64,000 nucleotides of DNA from SH-MAG3 sp036374995 (GTDB lineage: Bacteria > Gemmatimonadota > Gemmatimonadetes > Longimicrobiales > RSA9). The DNA is taken from positions 62,001 to 126,000 of the forward strand of contig DASUSS010000093.1 of NCBI GenBank assembly GCA_036374995.1, given 5' to 3'. Every line of letters starts with the position of its first letter. The stretch's first letter is position 1. Positions 51,968 through 60,507 of this stretch are shown piece after piece. The position numbers and the translations under genes were made by a program. The notes under the pieces were generated by a model that did no database searches, was not told the DNA's origin, and saw only the letters and a program-made list of their open reading frames with translations.

Positions 51968-53179
51968 TCAGACCCTTTCCACCGAGAGCGCGACGGCATC
52001 GCCGCCGCCGAGACACAGTGTGGCGAGGCCGGTGCGGGCTTCACGCTGCTGCATCGCGTTGAGCAGTGTCACCAGCACGCGTGCACCGGATGCGCCGATG
52101 GGATGGCCGAGCGCAACCGCGCCGCCGTGCACGTTCACCCGATCCCAGTCCCAACCCAGCTCGCGGCCGTCGGCCAGAGCCTGTACCGCGAACGCCTCGT
52201 TCGCCTCGATCAGGTCGTAGTCACCGATCTGCCGGCCTTCCTTCTCCATCACGCGCCGGACCGCGAGCACGGGAGCGAAGAACAGCTCGCGCGGACTGAC
52301 GGCTCCGCTCGCGTAGGCATTGATGCGCGCCTGGATGGTCAGGCCGTGCGCCTGCGCATACGCCTCGCTCGTCACGACCAGCGCCGCCGCACCGTCGTTC
52401 AACCCCGGCGCGTTGCCGGCCGTGACGATCGGCTCCGTCACCTCCTTCGGTGCGAACTGCGCGAACGACGGCTTCAGCTTCGCCAGCGTCTCCACCGACG
52501 TGTCGCGCCGCGGCGGCTCGTCGGACTCGATCACCATCGCACCCTTCCGGCTCGCGATCTCGACCGGAACGATCTCGTTGCGGAACGCGCCGCTGTCCAT
52601 CGCCGCGACCGCCCGGCGGTGCGACTCGACCGAGAACTCGTCCGCGTCCTTCCGGCTGATCCCCGCCTTGTACGCCGTGTACTCCGCGTGACCGCCCATG
52701 TGGCACGATTCGAACGAGCACCAGAGACCGTCGTGGATCAGACCGTCGATGATCTCCTGGTTGCCGAACTTCACGCCCTCCCGGTGACCGAACAGGTAGT
52801 ACGGCGCACTGGACATCGATTCCATCCCGCCCGCCACCATGACATCGGCATCGCCCGCCCGGATCGCCTGCGCGGCGAGCATCACCGCCTGCAGCCCCGA
52901 GCCGCACACGCGGCTCACGGTCATGGCACCGACGTTGTCCGGAATGCCGCCGCGGATCGCCGCCTGCCGCGCCGGCGCCTGGCCCGACCCGCCGGTCAGG
53001 ACCTGACCGAGAATGACGTCGTCGATCTCCGCGGCCTCGATGCCGGCGCGCTCGACTGCCGCGCGGATCGCAATGGCGCCGAGCTCCGGCGCCCGCAACG
53101 GACTCAGTCCGCCGAGAAACCTGCCGATCGGAGTGCGCGCGCCGCTGACGACGACGGCGGTACGGCGCGGATCGGACAT
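51968..53179 (-). CDS. Acetyl-CoA acetyltransferase (thiolase)
   Basis: 403 residues. The nucleophilic Cys is in SRVCGSGLQAVMLA, the second site His in HGGAVALGHPIGASGAR, and the C-terminal Cys in LATLCLGGGDAVAL. NEAFAVQAL is also conserved. It condenses or cleaves acetoacetyl-CoA or longer 3-oxoacyl-CoA. The ATG at 53179 has GAGGTGATAC upstream and a good promoter 57 bases further out. It leads the bioY-CPBP-hbd-ACAD-leucine dehydrogenase run. Confidence 0.94.
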   Translation of the reverse strand: MSDPRRTAVVVSGARTPIGRFLGGLSPLRAPELGAIAIRAAVERAGIEAAEIDDVILGQVLTGGSGQAPARQAAIRGGIPDNVGAMTVSRVCGSGLQAVMLAAQAIRAGDADVMVAGGMESMSSAPYYLFGHREGVKFGNQEIIDGLIHDGLWCSFESCHMGGHAEYTAYKAGISRKDADEFSVESHRRAVAAMDSGAFRNEIVPVEIASRKGAMVIESDEPPRRDTSVETLAKLKPSFAQFAPKEVTEPIVTAGNAPGLNDGAAALVVTSEAYAQAHGLTIQARINAYASGAVSPRELFFAPVLAVRRVMEKEGRQIGDYDLIEANEAFAVQALADGRELGWDWDRVNVHGGAVALGHPIGASGARVLVTLLNAMQQREARTGLATLCLGGGDAVALSVERV

Positions 53180-53235
53180 GTATCACCTCGTATTCATCGA
53201 TTCTCAACGCGGCCACCCGCCTCATACGGCGGGGA

Positions 53236-53264
53236 ATAATACCCGGGGCGGCACCGCGAGTCTA
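53236..53264 (-). promoter_or_regulatory. Promoter of the thiolase operon
   Basis: Minus strand: -35 TAGACT (53264-53259), a 17-base spacer, -10 TATTAT (53241-53236). It lies in the 133-base gap before the thiolase gene and gives a leader of about 50 bases. It supports a transcription start here rather than read-through from the metallo-beta-lactamase gene. Confidence 0.6.
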
Positions 53265-53312
53265 GTACGCGCGGATGCGGCCGCGCGACGAACCGGACGT
53301 ACGCCTCCACTC

Positions 53313-54194
53313 CTATTCCGCCACGAGCGTCGGCCGTTCCGCCGCCGGGTCGAGCCGCCCCCACGGCACCACCGGATCGTGCTCGAAGACGAGCAGCCAC
53401 TGCTCCTCACGGGCCCGCGCGAGCAGCGATCGCTTCGACTCGAGCGTGACCAGCGGCTCGACGTCGTAGCCCATTATCCACGGCAGCGGCAGATGCGCGG
53501 ACGTGGGAAGCACGTCCGCGAGAAAGCACGCCGTCTCGCCGCCCGACCGGATGAGCACCGACTGGTGGTGCGGCGTATGACCCGGTGTGCGCAGCACGCT
53601 GACACCCGGCACGATCTCCACATCACCCTCCACCAGATCCATTCTTCCCGCCTCCACGACGGGCTCGAAGTTGTGTGGCAGGTAGCTCGCCTGGATGCGC
53701 TCGTTGCGGATGCGTGACCACTCCAGCTCGCCGCGCTGCACGATGTAGCGAGCGCGGCGGAACGACAGCACGATGCCGCCGTCCTCCTCGCGCCGCGTGT
53801 TGCCGCCCGCGTGATCGAAATGGAGGTGTGTGTCGAGCATGATGTCGACGTCATCGGCCGTGAAGCCCAGCCGGCCGAGTGCCTCCTCGATACGGGTCGG
53901 GAAACGGGCCGGGTCGGAGGCGGCATTGTCGATGCCGTAGATCTCGACGAACTTCTCGTTCTCCTTGTTGCCCGCGCCGTTGTCGATCAGCACGAGCGCG
54001 TCGGCCGTCTCGACGAGGAGGCAGCGCAGGGCCAGCGGTATCCGGTTCCGCTCATCGGCGGGAATGCGCCTCTCCCAGAGCGGCTTCGGCACGACGCCGA
54101 ACATCGCGCCGCCGTCCAGTTTCTGGGTGCCGGCCTCCAGCGCGTGGATGCGCAGGTCGCCGAGCTGGCGCGTGCGGACGAGCGGCGCCGTCAT
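53313..54194 (-). CDS. Metallo-beta-lactamase-fold hydrolase
   Basis: 293 residues with the zinc motif THLHFDHAGG (HxHxDH), the later ligands in TPGHTPHHQ (His) and FLADVLP (Asp) and a final His in EHDPVVPW. The fold and the long insertion between strands resemble AHL-lactonase or glyoxalase II-like hydrolases; the substrate is not evident. No signal peptide, so cytoplasmic. The ATG at 54194 forms an ATGA overlap with the exonuclease gene, so it is probably the end of the rex operon. Confidence 0.88.
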   Translation of the reverse strand: MTAPLVRTRQLGDLRIHALEAGTQKLDGGAMFGVVPKPLWERRIPADERNRIPLALRCLLVETADALVLIDNGAGNKENEKFVEIYGIDNAASDPARFPTRIEEALGRLGFTADDVDIMLDTHLHFDHAGGNTRREEDGGIVLSFRRARYIVQRGELEWSRIRNERIQASYLPHNFEPVVEAGRMDLVEGDVEIVPGVSVLRTPGHTPHHQSVLIRSGGETACFLADVLPTSAHLPLPWIMGYDVEPLVTLESKRSLLARAREEQWLLVFEHDPVVPWGRLDPAAERPTLVAE

Positions 54195-54979
54195 GGCTCC
54201 GGCTCCGCTATCGACTGCGGATTCGCCTGCCGCCGGCGCCGCTTCGCCCGTCGCACGAGCAGCTCCTGCAGCTGGTGCCAGCGCGTGACCTCCAGGTCCT
54301 CGAGGCGCTCGAGCAGCACTCGGAACAGCTGCACCGTCGCCCGCGCATCCCCGTACGCCCGGTGCCGCGCCTCGATCGGGATGTTGAAGAAGTAGATCAG
54401 CGAGTCGAGCGAGCGGCTGCGCAGCTCCGGCACGAGCTTGCGCGCCATCCGCACCGTGCACAGCGTGCGGCCGCGCAGCACGGCGCCGGCGCGCTCCATC
54501 TCCCGACCGACGAAGTGCCAGTCGAACATCGCGTTGTGCGCGACGAAGACGGCACCGTCGAGCACCCGGCCGACCTGGACGGCCACGTCCGCGAACCGCG
54601 GCGCGTCGCGCACCATGTCCCACGAGATGTTCGTCAGCGTCGTGATGAGCGAGGGGATCGGCCGCTCGGGATTGATGAGCGAGCGGTACTCATCGACAAT
54701 GGTGCCGTCGCCGCGCACCCGCACGGCTGCGATGTCCGTGATGCGGTGCCCACGGCTCCACGCGCCGCCGGTCGTCTCCACATCGACGACGACGTACTCG
54801 AGCGAGCGGATCGGCGCATCCTCCCGCGCCGCTCCCGCGCAGTCGACGGGAACCGCCAGCAGGCGCTCCCGCGCGGGCAGGTTCCCGAGACGGATCCGGA
54901 TCCCGCGGCGCGCCGCGTCGCTCGCATCGATCACCAGCCCCGGCAGGTTCAGCTGCACCGCACGCCTACCACGCGTCAT
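54191..54979 (-). CDS. DnaQ-like 3'-5' exonuclease (DEDDh)
   Basis: 262 residues. A ~60-residue N-terminal extension of unknown function precedes the exonuclease fold. The DEDDh residues are visible: Asp/Glu in VVDVETTGG, Asp in HNAMFDWHFV, and His/Asp in HRAYGDARAT. It resembles the epsilon/PolC-type proofreading domain or a stand-alone DNA/RNA exonuclease. The C-terminus is Arg-rich (RRAKRRRRQ). It overlaps the arginine deiminase gene by 14 bases. Its biological role is not clear from context. Confidence 0.88.
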   Translation of the reverse strand: MTRGRRAVQLNLPGLVIDASDAARRGIRIRLGNLPARERLLAVPVDCAGAAREDAPIRSLEYVVVDVETTGGAWSRGHRITDIAAVRVRGDGTIVDEYRSLINPERPIPSLITTLTNISWDMVRDAPRFADVAVQVGRVLDGAVFVAHNAMFDWHFVGREMERAGAVLRGRTLCTVRMARKLVPELRSRSLDSLIYFFNIPIEARHRAYGDARATVQLFRVLLERLEDLEVTRWHQLQELLVRRAKRRRRQANPQSIAEPEP

Positions 54980-56207
54980 CCCGGCGCACCGGCAGAGTCA
55001 TGCAGCGACTGCCGCCGCCGCCGCGCACGAGCTCGCTGCCATCGTACACGAGCGCGACCTTCTCGTCATCACCGATCTCGGTATCGCCCGTCAGGAAGTC
55101 GATCCCCTTCACGATCCGGTAGCCGGCCTGGCGTCGCAGCTCGTCGTACGTCGCCTCGTTGCGCGAGTAGCCGAGGATCAGCCCGGGCCGGACCGCGACG
55201 AAATTGCAGCCGCTCGACCATTGCTCGCGCTCCTGCAGCGTGCGCTGCGCTCCACCGCAGAACACCGGCTCCAACGGCATGTCCAGCTGTCGCAGCGCAG
55301 CGAACAGGTTCGGCATCTCGCGCATGCCCTTCTTCCCCGCACGCAGATGCAGCACCGGGCTCCGCGTCGGACCCACGAAGTTCGGCGGGAACACGACGCA
55401 GTGCTCCCGGTCGATCATCGTGAAGATCATGTCGAGATGGATCATCGCGCGGTCGGTCGGCAGTACGACGACGAGAATGTCGCGCACGCCCTGCTTCGTG
55501 GTCAGCTGCTCCGCGAGCGTGTCGAACGCACCCGGACTCGAGCGCTGCGACATGCCGACCAGCACCAGATCCCGACGCAGCACGTGCACGTCACCGCCCT
55601 CGATCGTGTAGCCCGCGCGCCGTTCTTCGCTGCCGTCGTAGATCAGCCCGCTGTTCTCCAGCAGCGGATGGTACTGGAAGAGCGCCTTCATCAGGATCTC
55701 CTCCGTCCACCGCACGTTGTAGCGCATCGACCCGATGATGACGCCGTCGCCGACGACCATCCCCGCATCGCGGGTGAAGTACAGGTTCGGCAGCGGCGGC
55801 AGCTCGTAGTGCTGCACGTTCAGCAGCGTCTGCAGTGCACCCCCCTCCACCGCCCGACCCTCGATGAACAGCGATACGAGGTCTGCCGACGGGACCTCCA
55901 TCAGATGCCGCGCGAGCGGCTCCGAGCGCGCCACATCCATCACCCGCTCGATCAGGAACGGCCGCACCTCCGGGTGATCGAACACCTCCTCGAGCAGCTC
56001 GCGGACCTCGTATACCTCCGCGAAGCGCGACAGCAGTGCCTTGAACCGGTGATGCTCCCGCCGCGCCTGCTCCAGGTCGATGATGTCGTCGTAGAGGAAG
56101 TCTTCCCGGTTCGTCGGCGTCACCGCCAGCAGCTCCGGGCCCGGCGTGTGACAGATCACCGCCTCCAGCGTCCCGATCTCCGACGTCGCCGCCACGCGCG
56201 CCGCCAT
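54966..56207 (-). CDS. arcA: Arginine deiminase
   Basis: 413 residues with family motifs in order: LEAVICHTPGPEL, LPNLYFTRDAG, EGGDVHVLRRD, HLDMIFTMID, and the nucleophile Cys402 in GGGGSRCMTLPV. It hydrolyses arginine to citrulline and ammonia, the first step of fermentative ATP generation. The other pathway genes (ornithine carbamoyltransferase, carbamate kinase, antiporter) are not adjacent. The ATG at 56207 follows the rex stop by 3 bases (a GTG at 56210 is also possible). Placement behind rex suggests redox control. Confidence 0.93.
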   Translation of the reverse strand: MAARVAATSEIGTLEAVICHTPGPELLAVTPTNREDFLYDDIIDLEQARREHHRFKALLSRFAEVYEVRELLEEVFDHPEVRPFLIERVMDVARSEPLARHLMEVPSADLVSLFIEGRAVEGGALQTLLNVQHYELPPLPNLYFTRDAGMVVGDGVIIGSMRYNVRWTEEILMKALFQYHPLLENSGLIYDGSEERRAGYTIEGGDVHVLRRDLVLVGMSQRSSPGAFDTLAEQLTTKQGVRDILVVVLPTDRAMIHLDMIFTMIDREHCVVFPPNFVGPTRSPVLHLRAGKKGMREMPNLFAALRQLDMPLEPVFCGGAQRTLQEREQWSSGCNFVAVRPGLILGYSRNEATYDELRRQAGYRIVKGIDFLTGDTEIGDDEKVALVYDGSELVRGGGGSRCMTLPVRRDDAW

Positions 56208-56210
56208 CAC

Positions 56211-56873
56211 CTACCCCCGCGAGGCCGCCGGCCGCGATGCCACCGCTCGCGCCCGCCGCGCATCGTTCACCAGCGCGTACGACAGACCCTCCAGCTCGAG
56301 CGCCATGTTCACCGTCTTCACCGCCACGTCATCCGGCACGTTCAGCTTCGTCGGCGCAAAATTCAGAATCGCGCGCACCCCTGCCGCCACCACACGATCC
56401 ACCACCGCCTGCGCCGCTTCCGCCGGCACCGCGACGATCGCGATGTCCATCCCCTTCAGCGACACCTTCAGCTCCGCGTCCGGCTGCACCACCAGCCCGT
56501 TCCACTCCCGCCCGATCTTCTCCCGGTCCGAGTCGAACACCGTCACGATGTCGAAACCCTGCCGCCGGAAATCCTGATACGCCATCAGAGCCGCGCCGAT
56601 CTTGCCCGCCCCGATCAGCGCCACCCGCCACCGCCGCTCCAGACCCAGAATCCCCCGCAGCGCCGCCACCAGCTCCGGCACCGAATAGCCCAGTCCCCGC
56701 TTCCCGAACGTCCCGAAGAAGGACAGGTCCTTGCGCACCTGCGCCGCCGATGTGCCGCACCGCCGCGCCAGCTCCTCGCTCGCCAGCGTCGTCACTCCGC
56801 TCGCTGCCAGCTCCGTCAGCAAACGCAGATACATCGACAGCCGTGCGACCGTCGATTCCGACACTTTCCTCAT
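56211..56873 (-). CDS. rex: Redox-sensing transcriptional repressor Rex
   Basis: 220 residues. The N-terminal winged helix (ELARRCGTSAAQVRKDLSFF then GTFGKRGLGY) is the Rex DNA-binding domain, and the Rossmann fold (VALIGAGKIGAALM) binds NAD(H). The C-terminal swapped helix region is present. Rex represses genes of fermentation and respiration until NADH rises. The start at 56873 (MRKVSESTVARL) matches the usual family N-terminus. A perfect Rex operator lies about 50 bases upstream, indicating autoregulation. Confidence 0.95.
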   Translation of the reverse strand: MRKVSESTVARLSMYLRLLTELAASGVTTLASEELARRCGTSAAQVRKDLSFFGTFGKRGLGYSVPELVAALRGILGLERRWRVALIGAGKIGAALMAYQDFRRQGFDIVTVFDSDREKIGREWNGLVVQPDAELKVSLKGMDIAIVAVPAEAAQAVVDRVVAAGVRAILNFAPTKLNVPDDVAVKTVNMALELEGLSYALVNDARRARAVASRPAASRG

Positions 56874-56920
56874 GCTCCGCTCACCGTCGACCCTGATCGT
56901 TGCCGCGCCGCGGGACCCCT

Positions 56921-56938
56921 TTGTGAAAGCATTCACAA
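56921..56938. promoter_or_regulatory. Rex operator (ROP) upstream of rex
   Basis: TTGTGAAAGCATTCACAA is a perfect match to the Rex-box consensus TTGTGAA-N4-TTCACAA and a perfect palindrome in its arms. It lies just downstream of the predicted -10, where a bound repressor would block the start of rex-arcA transcription. Confidence 0.9.
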
Positions 56939-56943
56939 TGGCC

Positions 56944-56972
56944 AACCTACGGGAGATCTTCGGCGCCGTCAA
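56944..56972 (-). promoter_or_regulatory. Probable promoter of the rex-arcA operon
   Basis: Minus strand: -35 TTGACG (56972-56967), 17-base spacer, -10 TAGGTT (56949-56944). The predicted start site falls at the edge of the Rex operator. The -10 match is moderate; the -35 is strong. Confidence 0.5.
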
Positions 56973-56980
56973 TCACGCCG

Positions 56981-58438
56981 TCAGGACGGGGGCGGCAGGG
57001 TGAGGTGGACCGATCCGGACGAGTCGAGCTCGATGGAGCCGCCGGCGTGGCGGGCGGCGGAGCGGGCGAGGTCGAGGCGGAGCGCGGCGCCGGTGAGCGG
57101 GACACCGGGAGCGGCGGTGTCGCGAGCGGGATCGAGGGCGGCGCCCGCGACGGTGATGCGGGGGACGGCGTCGTCGCGGATGGAGAGGCGGAGCGTATCG
57201 CCCGGGCTGGCCTTGATGGCCGCGCCGAGAACGAGGACGAGGGCGCGGATGGCGTCGGCGGGGCGGGTCAGAAGCACGACATCGGATTCGTCGATATCGA
57301 TGATCGTGCTGCGGGACTCGGCCTCGAAGCGGACCTGCTCGACGGCGTCGCGGCACAGGGAAGTCGCGGGGATGGAGCGGACGGGCTCGACGGGAGGCGC
57401 ACTGCCGCCGCTGCGTTCGATGGCTTCGACGAGGAGCAGGAGCTGCTGTGCGGCGAGTCCGATTCTCAGGAGCGAATCGCGGGCGCCATCGGCGACGTCG
57501 CCGAACGTGCCTTCGGCGATGAGCTCCTGGTAGCCGAGGATCGCGGCAATCGGCGAGCGCAGCTCGTGGCCGAGCACGGCGTTCCATTCCTCGATCGCGC
57601 GGTGCGCGCTGCCGGTCCCGGCCGACCGGAGCTGGCGGATGGAGCGAGCGAGCGCAATGAACTGATCGGGGTCGAGCTGCTCGGGCCGCAGCTCGAGCGA
57701 GATGCCGGTGCGCTGCTCCAGCTGGGTGATGGCGTGGGCATCGAGCCGGTAGGACTCTGCGGAACGCAGCGTCTTCTGGAGCTGCTTGCGCCGCCATGAA
57801 AACGCCACGCGTGTGAGCTCGCGGAGATCCTCCTCGTCCTGCGCGGTGAGCGGCGGCGGTCGGATCGGTGTGATCCGGATGACGGAGGAGTCGACGCGCG
57901 GTACGGGGCGGAACGAGCCGCGGGCGACGTGGAACAGGCGCTCGACCCGGGCGACACTGCGCACGCCGACGGAGAGCGCTCCGTACTCGGCATCGCCGGG
58001 CGGTGCGACAATGCGATCGGCCACCTCGCGCTGGACCATCAGCACGATGCGCTCTGGCCGTGCGTCGCGCCGGAGCAGATGGAAGATGATCGGCGTCGTG
58101 ATGTTGTAGGGGATGTTGCCGACGACCTTGACGCGGTGCGGGTCGGTGCCGGCGATGTCAGGCAGATCGATGTCGAGGACATTGCCCTCGATCACGGTGA
58201 CATTGGGGCGATCCGCGAACTCGCGCGCGAGTGCCGGCGCGAGCTCGCGGTCGAGCTCGATGAGGATGAGGCGGGAGACGGCATCCACCAGGTGGCGCGT
58301 CAGCGCACCGCGTCCCGGACCGATCTCGATGATCGTGTCATCGGGCCGGGCATCGAGGGCCTCGACGATGCGCCGTTGCTGATTCGGGTCGACGAGGAAG
58401 TTCTGCCCGAGCGACTTCTTCGCGCGCTGCCCGCTCAT
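56981..58438 (-). CDS. rsmA: RsmA/KsgA 16S rRNA dimethyltransferase fused to a degenerate histidine-kinase module
   Basis: 485 residues in one uninterrupted frame, against about 270 for normal RsmA. Residues 1-272 are a complete KsgA: KKSLGQNFLVD, the SAM motif IEIGPGRGALTRHL, catalytic NIPY (108-111) and the C-terminal helical domain. Residues 281-345 look like a HisKA dimerisation domain with H-box LGHELRSPIAAILGY (His291). Residues about 355-485 follow the HATPase plan but lack the N-box Asn (LGAAIKASPGD) and the DxGxG box, so ATP binding is doubtful. There is no internal Met after residue 134, so the second half has no ATG start of its own. The ATG at 58438 is in an ATGA overlap with the SpoIIE-phosphatase gene. 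Confidence 0.88.
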   Translation of the reverse strand: MSGQRAKKSLGQNFLVDPNQQRRIVEALDARPDDTIIEIGPGRGALTRHLVDAVSRLILIELDRELAPALAREFADRPNVTVIEGNVLDIDLPDIAGTDPHRVKVVGNIPYNITTPIIFHLLRRDARPERIVLMVQREVADRIVAPPGDAEYGALSVGVRSVARVERLFHVARGSFRPVPRVDSSVIRITPIRPPPLTAQDEEDLRELTRVAFSWRRKQLQKTLRSAESYRLDAHAITQLEQRTGISLELRPEQLDPDQFIALARSIRQLRSAGTGSAHRAIEEWNAVLGHELRSPIAAILGYQELIAEGTFGDVADGARDSLLRIGLAAQQLLLLVEAIERSGGSAPPVEPVRSIPATSLCRDAVEQVRFEAESRSTIIDIDESDVVLLTRPADAIRALVLVLGAAIKASPGDTLRLSIRDDAVPRITVAGAALDPARDTAAPGVPLTGAALRLDLARSAARHAGGSIELDSSGSVHLTLPPPS

Positions 58439-60012
58439 CCCCGCACGAGGAGCGCCGTCCGGTCGTCCGGCGGGGTCGAAATGTCGCGGGCCGCGGCGGC
58501 GAAGACCGACTCGATGATCTGTACGAGGGGGCGATCGCGGATGCGCACGACGTCCGCAATCAGGCTCGCCTCGCCCGCGCCGGCGCCGCGATCGGGATAC
58601 GCGTCCGTGAGCCCGTCGGTGAAGAGGCAGATGAGACTGCCGCCACTCCACTCCGCCATCGCCTCGCCGTAGTCGCCCATCTGCGCGATGCCGAGCGGCG
58701 GCGCCGTAGCGCCGAGGCGCGTGCGCGTGCCATCAGTCGCGATGTGGAACGCGTGCGGGTGTCCGGCGTTCGCATAGACGAGGTGCCCCTCGTGCAGATC
58801 GAGCACGCCGTAGAACAGCGTGAGGTACATCTCCGTCGTCTCCAGCTCCTTGATGAGCGCCCGATGGACGTGGCGCAGCACTTCGGCCGGCGGACCCGAC
58901 TCCTGGGCATAGATGGCGACCGCACTCATCGTGAGTGCCATGATCAGCGCCGCGGAGAAGCCGTGACTGGACACGTCGCCGATCATGATGCCGATGCGAT
59001 CGCCGGGCAGACGAAACAGATGATAGAAGTCGCCGCCGACGGACTCGGCGGGAAGGCAGCGGGCGGCGACCTCGGGCGGTCCCTCGAACGCGTCGGGATC
59101 CGGCAGCAGCTTGAGCTGGAGGTCGTGCGCAAGCTCGAGCTCCCGCATGAGACGCTCCTGCCGCAGACTGTCCTGCACCAGCCGCTGCGTCTCGAGTGCG
59201 GCGCCGATCTGACTCGCGATCGCCGACAGCAGCCGCGAGTCGCCGGCACTGAAGCGCACGTTGCTGCGTCGCCCGACCAGCGTGATCACGCCGACCGTCC
59301 GCGTGGTGCCGTCCGGTGGCGTGTAGTTGATCGGCACGGAGAGGAACGCCTCGCGTTCGGTCGGGCGCGGCTCGAGCCGGGGCACCGTCGGCAGGAGCGC
59401 GCCGCGCTCCAGATTCAGCGCCTGCCGCTCGCGGAACACCCATGCCGTCGCGGACTCGTGGTCATCGACCGCGATCGGTCCACGGAGCCCCTCCTCGCCC
59501 ACGGCAGCGGCGATGTGGAGACGGTTGTCCTCGGGGTCGAACACCCAGAGCGACGCTCGCCGCGCGCCCAGCACGTCCGCGACCTCGGCCAGGATGCGCG
59601 TCGCCGCATCGGGCACCGATAGCACGGATGCGAGGATCTCGCTGATGAAGTAGAGGAGATTGATCTCCTCGTAGCGCTCCGTCAGCTCGCGCGCGGCGGA
59701 GCGTGCCTCGCGCTCGTGATGGAGCACCTGTGCGAGCGCCTGCGCGAGAAACGCGTGATCGGTCGAGGCATCGTCCTCACTGCGCAGCTCGAGCGAGAGC
59801 GGCAGGCCATCGCTGGTCTCGACGCGATGTCGAGCACCGGCCGACCAGCCCTCGACGGCGCCGTCGGAGCTAGGATAGAGGCACACCGGCGCGCTCGCAT
59901 TCTCCGCCCACAGGCGCACCTGCACACCCGGATGCGCGTCTCGGAACGCATCCAGCAGCGCCACCACCGGCGAGGGCAGCGGCGAGAGGTCGGCGGGCAC
60001 GGAGGTTTTCAT
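58435..60012 (-). CDS. GAF-domain SpoIIE/RsbU-type serine phosphatase
   Basis: 525 residues. An N-terminal unassigned region (1-120) leads into a helical linker, a GAF domain (about 130-285; RRASLWVFDPEDNRLHIAA) and a PP2C/SpoIIE phosphatase domain (about 315-525) with GGDFYHLF, MIGDVSSHGFSAAL and LFTDGLTDAYP (metal-binding Asp residues conserved). It should dephosphorylate the phospho-STAS protein encoded just upstream in response to a GAF-sensed signal. It overlaps the RsbW-like gene by four bases (ATGA). Confidence 0.92.
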   Translation of the reverse strand: MKTSVPADLSPLPSPVVALLDAFRDAHPGVQVRLWAENASAPVCLYPSSDGAVEGWSAGARHRVETSDGLPLSLELRSEDDASTDHAFLAQALAQVLHHEREARSAARELTERYEEINLLYFISEILASVLSVPDAATRILAEVADVLGARRASLWVFDPEDNRLHIAAAVGEEGLRGPIAVDDHESATAWVFRERQALNLERGALLPTVPRLEPRPTEREAFLSVPINYTPPDGTTRTVGVITLVGRRSNVRFSAGDSRLLSAIASQIGAALETQRLVQDSLRQERLMRELELAHDLQLKLLPDPDAFEGPPEVAARCLPAESVGGDFYHLFRLPGDRIGIMIGDVSSHGFSAALIMALTMSAVAIYAQESGPPAEVLRHVHRALIKELETTEMYLTLFYGVLDLHEGHLVYANAGHPHAFHIATDGTRTRLGATAPPLGIAQMGDYGEAMAEWSGGSLICLFTDGLTDAYPDRGAGAGEASLIADVVRIRDRPLVQIIESVFAAAARDISTPPDDRTALLVRG

Positions 60013-60449
60013 TCAGCCGGTAACTGACTGGCGCGGCTTCTCGAGTGATTCAGCAGGATCATCGTGATGGAGTTGCCGCGCTCGTTGAACTCGACCCGAT
60101 CCATGAGCTGTCGGATCAGGAAGATGCCGCGGCCTCCGGGCCGCACCCGGTGCTCCGGCAGTGTCGGATCGAGGACGGCGTGCGGATCGAAGCCGCGCCC
60201 CTCGTCCGTAACTTGTACCTTGATCTCGCGGGGGGTCAGGTGGGCCTCCACGCGCACGCGCTTGCGCGGGTCCCGGCAGTTGCCGTACAGCATGGCGTTC
60301 GCCAGGGCCTCCGTCAGTCCCACCCGGAAGTTGAGACGCAGCCGATCGGAATCGAAGCCGACCTCGCGCCCCCTGTCCATCAGATAACCGACCGACCGCT
60401 CGATGGCGCGCAGATCGTTCGGCAGCTCCAGCACATAGTCCAGCTGCAT
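60009..60449 (-). CDS. RsbW/SpoIIAB-type anti-sigma factor serine kinase
   Basis: 146 residues of a GHKL ATPase. The N-box EALANAMLYGN, G1 DEGRGFDP and G2 GGRGIFLI are intact. It should phosphorylate the neighbouring STAS protein and bind a sigma factor or another target when the STAS protein is phosphorylated. No sigma factor gene is next to it. The start at 60449 lacks a Shine-Dalgarno and lies 7 bases from a -10-like TATCAT. Confidence 0.92.
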   Translation of the reverse strand: MQLDYVLELPNDLRAIERSVGYLMDRGREVGFDSDRLRLNFRVGLTEALANAMLYGNCRDPRKRVRVEAHLTPREIKVQVTDEGRGFDPHAVLDPTLPEHRVRPGGRGIFLIRQLMDRVEFNERGNSITMILLNHSRSRASQLPAE

Positions 60450-60462
60450 GCCGGGAATGATA
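60450..60462 (-). promoter_or_regulatory. -10-like element close to the RsbW-like start
   Basis: Minus strand TATCAT (60462-60457) is followed by seven bases and the ATG at 60449. A start site here would give a leaderless transcript, as predicted for yggS. The -35 region (TTCCCG at 17 bases) is poor, so coupling to the STAS gene is the alternative. Confidence 0.35.
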
Positions 60463-60507
60463 AGCCACGCCCCGCCCGACGGGAAGCGCGCCGCGGGCAG
60501 GTGCGGC

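Noticed and set aside
56981..57620. Separate histidine-kinase gene following rsmA
   Set aside because: The frame is continuous with the methyltransferase, no stop separates them and there is no internal ATG in the second half, so a fusion is the simplest reading.
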